From assembly GCF_008704935.1 (NCBI RefSeq), contig NZ_CP023692.1, positions 434,001 through 498,000 of the forward strand: a stretch of DNA of 64,000 bases, read 5' to 3'. Positions 59,088-64,000 of this stretch are shown here, in pieces (positions within the stretch are counted from its first letter, which is position 1; each line of letters begins with the position of its first letter). Under the pieces are notes generated by a model that was not told where the DNA came from, ran no database searches, and saw only the letters and a program-made list of their open reading frames with translations. The translations under genes and the position numbers were made by a program. Source of the DNA: Streptomyces vinaceus. GTDB taxonomy: Bacteria; Actinomycetota; Actinomycetes; Streptomycetales; Streptomycetaceae.

Positions 59088-59519
59088 TCAGCGCTCCTCG
59101 GAGATCGGTTCGCGGGCGGGGGTGGGGGTGGGCGCCGGGGTGCGGACCCGGTCGCAGCCGGGGCCGGGGCCGTCCTCCCAGTGCACGCTGAGGATCTGCA
59201 GCTCGCGCCCGGCGAGGAGTTCGACGTCCGTCGCCTTCCCGCAGCCGGGGCAGACCAGCTGGGGAGGCATACCGACGGCCCAGTCGCCCGTACAGGAGCG
59301 GCACCGCGCGCGGGCGGGCACCGGCTCGGTCACGAGCTCGGCGCCCTCCAAGGCCGTTCCCGCGCAGGCCAGTTCGAAGCAGAAGGCGAGGGCGTCGGGC
59401 ACCACCCCGGCCAGTTCTCCGACCTGGAGCCGGACCGAGGTGACGGCGTGCGCGCCACCGGCCCCGGCGGCTTCCTCCACCTGGGCCACCACGGCCATGG
59501 CGATCGACATCTCGTGCAT
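59088..59519 (-). CDS. hypA: Hydrogenase nickel chaperone HypA
   Basis: A 143-aa HypA. Ni ligand His2 follows the start Met, then Glu3 (MHEMSIA). Structural zinc is held by CRSC and CPGC (~73-92). The C-terminal ~30 residues (Pro/Thr-rich) go beyond the usual ~115. GGAG precedes ATG 59519. A 140-bp space separates it from the DUF6893 gene and may hold an internal promoter. Confidence 0.94.
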   Translation of the reverse strand: MHEMSIAMAVVAQVEEAAGAGGAHAVTSVRLQVGELAGVVPDALAFCFELACAGTALEGAELVTEPVPARARCRSCTGDWAVGMPPQLVCPGCGKATDVELLAGRELQILSVHWEDGPGPGCDRVRTPAPTPTPAREPISEER

Positions 59520-59659
59520 GGGACTCCGTCCTGCCGGGCCTCATTAGACCGGCCGGCGCCGCGAGGGGCGGTCGGGCACGCCGACGCGCCGACGCCCCGT
59601 ACGCCATTCGGGCGCCGGGGCGGTCGCACGTCAGGGATGACGGGGCGGGGACCGCCGGA

Positions 59660-59764
59660 TCACATGCGGCGGATCTTCAGATAGCGCTGGAGGTCGGGCA
59701 GCACCATGCTCAGCGCGCAGGCGAGGACGGCGACGGCCGCGCCGCCGATGATGGCTCTCTTCAT
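59660..59764 (-). CDS. 34-aa DUF6893-like hydrogenase-cluster microprotein
   Basis: A short gene too small for most ORF finders. AGGAG lies 5 nt before ATG 59764, and the 34-residue product has a hydrophobic segment (IIGGAAVAVLACALSMVLPD) and a basic end (QRYLKIRRM): a single membrane helix with cytoplasmic positive charge. Such proteins occur between the maturation protease and hypA genes in actinobacterial hydrogenase operons and are filed as DUF6893. A membrane anchor or small regulator of the hydrogenase is a reasonable inference. Confidence 0.7.
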   Translation of the reverse strand: MKRAIIGGAAVAVLACALSMVLPDLQRYLKIRRM

Positions 59765-59783
59765 GGGTTCTCCTCGGTTCTCC

Positions 59784-60314
59784 TCAGTTGGCGGTGGCGT
59801 TGTGCTCGTGGTCGAGCGGTTCCCCGTCCGGGTGGCGGACCAGGTCCAGGACCATCCGTACGGCTTCCGGGACCGCCGCGGCCACCGGGGCGCTCAGGCC
59901 GATGCCCTCCTCCAGGCAGCCGGGTTCGCAGCCGACGACCCAGATCCGCCGGGGCGGCGAGGTGCCGGTACCGGCGCACAGGGTGTCCAGCAGGGCGAGC
60001 ACCGCGTCGGGGGACATCTGGTGCCCGTCGAGTACGGGGCCCTGCGGGGCGAGGGAGCCGGGCTCCGCGGCCTCGATCAGGTACAGGGTGCCGGGCGCTG
60101 CGCCGCGGGCGGTGGCGTCGACGAGGACGAGGGTGTCGTAGCCGTCGAGGAGCTGGTAGGCGAGGTGGACGCCGCGCACGCCGATGTCCACCACCTCGAC
60201 GTGCTCGGGCAGCCCGTGCCCGGGCCCGGTCAGCCGCCGGACGGTCTCGACGCCGAACCCGTCGTCGCCGAGGAAGACGTTGCCGATGCCGGCGACCAGG
60301 ACGCGGCTGCTCAC
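59784..60314 (-). CDS. [NiFe]-hydrogenase maturation endopeptidase
   Basis: A 176-aa HybD/HyaD-type protease. The signature VLVAGIGNVFLGDDGFGVE (residues 5-23) carries the nickel-binding acid (Asp18 in place of Glu). DIGVRGVHLAYQLL and DGHQMSPDAVL provide the other ligands (Asp and His). It recognises the nickel-loaded large subunit and removes its C-terminal peptide after DPCxxCxxH. GTG 60314 overlaps the upstream gene stop by 4 nt. The cognate substrate is the large subunit at the right edge. Confidence 0.92.
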   Translation of the reverse strand: MSSRVLVAGIGNVFLGDDGFGVETVRRLTGPGHGLPEHVEVVDIGVRGVHLAYQLLDGYDTLVLVDATARGAAPGTLYLIEAAEPGSLAPQGPVLDGHQMSPDAVLALLDTLCAGTGTSPPRRIWVVGCEPGCLEEGIGLSAPVAAAVPEAVRMVLDLVRHPDGEPLDHEHNATAN

Positions 60315-61747
60315 GCCTCCTCCAGGGGCGCGACCTCGTCGGGCTGGAAGTAGAGGAACCGGCCCTGTTCGCGGCGGATGTCGGCGCCCGGGTCCCCTTC
60401 GACGGTGACGGCGAGGTGCACTCCGCCGTCGACGTCGTGGAGGACGGCCTCGACCCTGGCGGCGGCGCCTTGGAGGAACAGGTCCTGGGCGTCGGTGCGC
60501 CGCAGGCCCGGGCGCAGGACCACGCGGCTGCCGGGGCCCACCGGGGTCCCGTCGATCAGGACCCGGTCGGGGGACGGACCGGCGGGGTCCGCGTGCGCCG
60601 GGTCCCACCAGGGGGTCTCCGGCCGGAACACGGGGTCCTCGTCGAAGAGTTCGGCGAACGACTCGGGGGTGGCCGCGGGTGATCCGGGGTCGGTGATCTC
60701 GCGCAGCGCGCGGACCGCGCCGTGCAGGCGTTCCAGTACCTCGGGCGGCATGCTCTCGGCCAGGTCGATGACGGCGGCCGCGCGGGAGTCGGTGCCGCGG
60801 GCCTCGCGCTTCTCCTGGTCGGTGAGGGCCGCCGTGCGCAGGGCGAGGATCTCGTCGATCTCGGTGGCGTCGTACATGGCCCCGATGCTCTCGGGGGCGA
60901 TGCCGGGGTGGTCCTCCAGGATGATCGGCGAGGACAGCACCACGTCGCTGCTGCCCGGTTCTCCGGCCAGGACGGGCCAGGTGTGCCGGTTGGCGCAGGT
61001 GGCGACGGAGGCCTTGGCCCACTCGGGCGGGTCGGTCATCGAGAGGAAGGACCCGGCGCTCAGGCCCAGCAGGAGGTGGGCCGCGACCAGCGAGCGGGGC
61101 AGCGCCGCATCGCGCTCCGCTCCCCCGGCGGGGTCGGTGCCCGGGGCCCAGGCGCTCGTGTTCTCGACCACGGCGATGAGTTTGAACGCCCGGTAGGGTA
61201 CGTCCAGTTGCTCGGCGCGCAGCCGCAGCACGCCGTCGGCACGCTCGGTGCGCCGGACCAGCCGGCCGACCTCCCGCCCGTCGGCGCCGAGGACGGGTTC
61301 GGTCTCCTCGCGGGCGGGCCGGGCGAAGGGCAGCGAGACCTCGCCCTCCTCCAACTCGGCCACGGCGACGGTCATTTCGACCCGCTCCTCGGTTCCCTCG
61401 TCCCACGGGACCAGCACCCGGTCGGGCCGGTGCAGCTCGGGAACGACCGCGAACGAGCCGTCCGGGCGGACCTCTTCGACCGTCCGGCGCTGCGCGTGCA
61501 GGAAGCGCAGCTCGACGGCGAGGGTGGCCGCGCCCCGGGGTTCCATGACCACTTCGGTGCGCTGGAAGGAATGCTCGCCGTGAGCGGGGCCCCACGCGGG
61601 CGGGACCAGGACGCCGAACTGCCAGCGCAGCCGGTTCTTCGCCGCGGAGGCCCGGTACGGGTAGAGGACGTACCCCTCGAAGAGGACCGCGTCGGCCACC
61701 TGCCGGGCGACGGCGAAGCGGGAGTCGGGCAGGGCCGTCGTGGTCAT
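60311..61747 (-). CDS. Conserved protein of the actinobacterial hydrogenase operon, unknown function
   Basis: A 478-aa soluble protein with no recognised domain. It begins FAVARQVADAVLFEGYVLYPYRASAAKNRLRWQFGVLVPPAWG, and has a central acidic region, an aromatic PETPWWDPAHADP segment, and a C-terminal beta-rich FLYFQPDEVAPLEE. GAGAGGAG lies 6 nt before ATG 61747. It overlaps the protease and DUF6084 genes by 4 nt. Position suggests a hydrogenase-specific assembly, folding or partner role. Confidence 0.75.
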   Translation of the reverse strand: MTTTALPDSRFAVARQVADAVLFEGYVLYPYRASAAKNRLRWQFGVLVPPAWGPAHGEHSFQRTEVVMEPRGAATLAVELRFLHAQRRTVEEVRPDGSFAVVPELHRPDRVLVPWDEGTEERVEMTVAVAELEEGEVSLPFARPAREETEPVLGADGREVGRLVRRTERADGVLRLRAEQLDVPYRAFKLIAVVENTSAWAPGTDPAGGAERDAALPRSLVAAHLLLGLSAGSFLSMTDPPEWAKASVATCANRHTWPVLAGEPGSSDVVLSSPIILEDHPGIAPESIGAMYDATEIDEILALRTAALTDQEKREARGTDSRAAAVIDLAESMPPEVLERLHGAVRALREITDPGSPAATPESFAELFDEDPVFRPETPWWDPAHADPAGPSPDRVLIDGTPVGPGSRVVLRPGLRRTDAQDLFLQGAAARVEAVLHDVDGGVHLAVTVEGDPGADIRREQGRFLYFQPDEVAPLEEA

Positions 61748-62445
61748 GGCGCGCTCCTCTCGGCGGCCCGCGGCAGTACGGCGCCCGCCCAGGCGGGGTC
61801 CGGGGGCGGCGGCTCGGCCGCCGACGCCGCGTCCAGCAGGGCCCGTACGGTCGCCTCCCAGGAGGCGAGCGCGTGGCGGGAGCGGTAGGCGAGCAGCTCC
61901 GCCATGGTGTCGCGGGGCAGCCGCAGCCAGCCGCAGCCGGGGAAGTGCTGCTCGACCATCTCCCGCCACACCTCGGCGGGCATCCGGAACGGGGCCTCGC
62001 GGTCCCAGGGGACCGGCTCGACCTGGAAGCCCCCGGCTCCGGTGAAGGCGGTTCCCGAGAACAGCATCAGCAGCGGCGCCTCACCCTCCTCCAGGGCGCT
62101 GAGGTAGCGGCCGGAGGCGATGTCCATGTCGTACGAGCACGGTACGACGACGTCGGTCTCGGTCTCCCCGGTGAAACTGGGGACCATCACCGAGACCTGG
62201 GCGAACTGGAGGGGCTGGAGGGTGTTCCCCCACCGGGCCCGCTCCCCGAACAGGTCGTGGAGCGCGGCCGCTTCGCCCGAGCCGTAGCCGCGCCGGGCCG
62301 GCTCGATGCGGATCTGGCAGCGCAGCGCCAGGGCGTGGACGCGTTTGTCCGGGGCGGTGGTGATGCGCAGCCGGAACACGAGGGTGGGGCCAGCCGCGTA
62401 CGGGTCGGCGCGGACCCCGGTGCACGCGAAGGAGAAGTCGGTCAC
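61744..62445 (-). CDS. DUF6084 family protein
   Basis: A 233-aa soluble protein. FSFACTGVRADPYAAGPTLVFRLRIT (residues 4-29), LALRCQIRIEPARRGY, WGNTLQPLQFAQVSVMVPSFTGETETDVVVPCSYDMDIASGRYLSAL and PLLMLFSGTAF match DUF6084, a family confined to these hydrogenase loci. Predicted all-beta. Overlaps neighbours by 4 nt on each side. Function unknown. Confidence 0.82.
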   Translation of the reverse strand: MTDFSFACTGVRADPYAAGPTLVFRLRITTAPDKRVHALALRCQIRIEPARRGYGSGEAAALHDLFGERARWGNTLQPLQFAQVSVMVPSFTGETETDVVVPCSYDMDIASGRYLSALEEGEAPLLMLFSGTAFTGAGGFQVEPVPWDREAPFRMPAEVWREMVEQHFPGCGWLRLPRDTMAELLAYRSRHALASWEATVRALLDAASAAEPPPPDPAWAGAVLPRAAERSAP

Positions 62446-63119
62446 GGCCGCCCCTCCCCCGCCCCGGCCGGGACCTTGGCCCGGCGCTCCACCTGGGCGA
62501 AGAAGGCGTCGAGCGCGGCGCGGGCCTCGGCCCCGCCGTCGAAGCCCTGCCACAGCAGCCGCATCCGCCCCACCAGCTCGTAGCAGATGTCGATGGGCAC
62601 GAGGTAGCACTCGGTGCGGCCGCCGGTCCGGCGCAGCAGCAGCGCCTCGACATCGGGTTCGAGCAGCGCGGCGAGCGCGCCGCCGCCGAGGACGTCCTGC
62701 CAGGTGGCCGGGTCCAGTTCGCTCTCGGTGGCTCCGGCCGGGCTGGGGTAGAGCGCGACCAGCCGGTCGAGGGCGGCGTTGCGGAAGAAGAAGGCGACGC
62801 CGACCGGGATCTGGAGCCGCTCCCAGGCGCCGTCGCCGAGCCGGTGGTCCGGGTCGGTGAGGTAGCGGTCGGGGACGGCGCGGAAGCGCCCGGTGGCGGC
62901 GCCGGGCCGGTCGAACAGGAGGGCGCAGGCGGTGCAGGCGCAGACCAGGGCCCTCTTCTCGACCTCCACCAGGTGGCGGTGGCCGTCCTCGGGGACCGCC
63001 ACCGCGCACAGTTCGCAGCGCTCGACCCGGGGCGGCCGGGGCCCGGTGAACCGGCGCAGCCCGCGCGGGCCGGCCGGGGCTGCGGGCTCCGCCGCCGTCC
63101 AGGGGTGCGTCGCGCTCAC
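62442..63119 (-). CDS. DUF5947 family protein (Rieske-like/CxxC)
   Basis: A 225-aa soluble protein. Two cysteine clusters, CELC (after RVER) and CACTAC, sit ~25 residues apart and could bind a metal or Fe-S cluster. Later blocks are VGVAFFFRNAALDRLVALYPSPAGATESEL and CYLVPIDICYELVGRMRLLWQGFDGG. It matches DUF5947, found next to NifU and DUF6084 in high-affinity hydrogenase operons. GTG 63119 overlaps the NifU-like gene stop. Electron-transfer or assembly roles are possible. Confidence 0.82.
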   Translation of the reverse strand: MSATHPWTAAEPAAPAGPRGLRRFTGPRPPRVERCELCAVAVPEDGHRHLVEVEKRALVCACTACALLFDRPGAATGRFRAVPDRYLTDPDHRLGDGAWERLQIPVGVAFFFRNAALDRLVALYPSPAGATESELDPATWQDVLGGGALAALLEPDVEALLLRRTGGRTECYLVPIDICYELVGRMRLLWQGFDGGAEARAALDAFFAQVERRAKVPAGAGEGRP

Positions 63120-63637
63120 CGGGCCCGCGCCGGGGCCTGCGGGCGGGTGCCGATCTGGAGCAGGGGCAGGGGCGGTTCGGCCGCTTCGAGCTCCACCGAG
63201 GTCACCTCGGGCGCGAAGCAGGCCAGCGCGTCCTCGACGCCCTGCGGTACGGCGTCCCCGCCGGAACCGCAGCCACAGCCGCCGCCCGGGGCGGAGCGCA
63301 GGCGCAGCACGCCGGTCGCCGCGTCGAAGCCGACGAGCTCCACGGGGTCCCGTACGGAGTCCAGGGCGCGGGCGATCCGGGCGTGGACGTCCTCGGGGTG
63401 CAGGTCGTGCAGGGCCAGCAGGCTCGCGACGAGCTCGTCGTCCAGCAGGCCGCCGAGGCGCTCCACGCCGAGCCGCTCCACGATGCGGGCGAGCCCGGCC
63501 CCGTAGAAGTCCATGAGCACGCGCACGAGTTCCTCGGCCGCGGCGCAGGCCGCGCGGTCGCCGGAGGCGGCCAGCCGGTCGAGGACCTCGTCCACCCGCC
63601 GGCCCGCCTCGCGGGCGTCGGTCACCGTCACGCTCAT
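63116..63637 (-). CDS. NifU-like protein of the hydrogenase operon
   Basis: A 173-aa protein. The N-terminal ~90 residues are helical. The C-terminal NifU-like domain includes VELVGFDAATGVLRLRSAPGGGCGCGSGGDAVPQGVEDALACFAPEVTSVEL. NifU domains carry GxCxxCxSS for transient Fe-S clusters; here the motif is CGCG (C-x-C), followed by a third Cys later. This suggests changed or lost cluster binding. Overlaps both neighbours by 4 nt. Confidence 0.8.
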   Translation of the reverse strand: MSVTVTDAREAGRRVDEVLDRLAASGDRAACAAAEELVRVLMDFYGAGLARIVERLGVERLGGLLDDELVASLLALHDLHPEDVHARIARALDSVRDPVELVGFDAATGVLRLRSAPGGGCGCGSGGDAVPQGVEDALACFAPEVTSVELEAAEPPLPLLQIGTRPQAPARAR

Positions 63638-64000
63638 CCGCCCAGTCCGCTCAGGCCGGTGGGCACGTGCATCTGCTTGACCGTCTTGCCGCTGCCGACG
63701 TACATGTGGACGCCGCAGGGCAGGCAGGGGTCGAAGCTGCGCACGGCGCGCATGATGTCGATGCCCTTGAAGTTCTCCGGGGAGTTCTCCTCGAAGATCG
63801 GGGTGTTCTGGACGGCGTCCTCGTACGGTCCGGGGGTGCCGAAGGTGTCGCGGGTGCTGGCGTTCCACGGGGTGGGCGGGTACGGGTGGTAGTTGGCGAT
63901 CTTGCCGTCCCGGATCACCATGTGGTGCGAGAGCACGCCGCGCACGGCCTCGGTGAAGCCGACTCCGATGGACTCGTCCGGAACCTCGAACTTCTCCCAG
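63634..64000 (-). CDS. hhyL: [NiFe]-hydrogenase large subunit, C-terminal part
   Basis: The frame is open to the window edge, so 122 codons of the C-terminus are visible. WEKFEVPDESIGVGFTEAVRGVLSHHMVIRDGKIANYHPYPPTPWNASTRD and the L2/C-terminal Ni-binding motif DPCLPCGVH define a [NiFe] large subunit. The protein continues for about 23 residues past the His, the peptide removed by the maturation protease gene downstream. Gene order with DUF5947, DUF6084 and DUF6893 fits group 1h (high-affinity, atmospheric H2). It heads the visible part of the operon. Confidence 0.9.
   Translation of the reverse strand, partial: WEKFEVPDESIGVGFTEAVRGVLSHHMVIRDGKIANYHPYPPTPWNASTRDTFGTPGPYEDAVQNTPIFEENSPENFKGIDIMRAVRSFDPCLPCGVHMYVGSGKTVKQMHVPTGLSGLGG

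Noticed and set aside
58180..59607. N-terminal extension of the hypF frame by 476 codons
   Set aside because: Arg/Pro/Gly-rich, overlaps hypB and hypA on the same strand in another frame; the acylphosphatase domain starts just after ATG 58179.
1..64000. tRNA, rRNA, CRISPR arrays, prophage and PKS/NRPS genes
   Set aside because: Looked for cloverleaf-like stretches, regular repeats with spacers, phage structural genes and modular synthases by eye; none found.

Overview
The window is very GC-rich, densely coded and third-position G/C biased, with GTG starts, 4-nt start/stop overlaps and leaderless TAnnnT-ATG promoters. This points to a Streptomyces or close actinomycete chromosome. Family content agrees: an RNase Sa-like ribonuclease, DUF5133, DUF6296, SAV_915, DUF4360, a SigK/RskA pair and an Mrp/Mbh antiporter module beside an actinobacterial [NiFe]-hydrogenase locus. 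No rRNA, tRNA, CRISPR array, intact insertion sequence, prophage or PKS/NRPS cluster was seen.

Layout. 1-9.3 kb: end of a carbohydrate-binding protein, a cytochrome P450, an MptB-like mannosyltransferase, a VOC protein, an IS5-type transposase scrap, an aromatic monooxygenase/TetR pair with two operator palindromes, an RTX-like secreted protein, DoxX and an EF-hand protein. 9.4-14.5 kb: DUF5133, then a tightly coupled five-gene unit (secreted lectin-like protein, Cys-containing secreted protein, DUF4288, MFS transporter, AnmK), then an SRAP protein. 14.9-26.9 kb: flavin hydroxylase, phosphoglucomutase, XRE-cupin regulator, SigK/RskA divergent from a lipid-type operon (FAD oxidoreductase, DUF1365, cyclopropane-fatty-acid synthase-like, alpha/beta hydrolase), then Ohr/OhrR.

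27-36.5 kb is the most distinctive part. A benzoylformate-decarboxylase-type enzyme, a GlcD-type FAD 2-hydroxyacid oxidase and a P450 without the I-helix threonine form one unit. After a strong hairpin come a GHSLGG lipase, an alpha-dioxygenase-type haem peroxidase and a WXG100-like small protein. A CDF metal transporter follows another hairpin. Read together these could release fatty acids, oxygenate them at the alpha carbon, oxidise 2-hydroxy acids and decarboxylate 2-oxo acids to aldehydes. The decarboxylase keeps all the aromatic-type catalytic residues, so a separate mandelate-like route is the main alternative.

36.6-47.9 kb holds SAV_915 with lysA, a flavin monooxygenase, a DUF4386/TetR pair with twin operators, a YciO/Sua5-type protein, a secreted RNase Sa homologue, an L,D-transpeptidase, two tandem DUF4360 paralogues and a small iron-permease-family protein. 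47.9-52.1 kb is a seven-gene Mrp/Mbh cation antiporter operon. After a class II glutamine amidotransferase, 53.2-64.0 kb is one long minus-strand hydrogenase operon: C-terminus of a [NiFe] large subunit, NifU-like, DUF5947, DUF6084, a 478-aa protein of unknown function, maturation protease, a 34-aa DUF6893 protein, then hypA, B, F, C, D and E. This resembles the high-affinity (group 1h) hydrogenase loci used by streptomycetes to oxidise atmospheric H2. The structural genes continue beyond the right edge.
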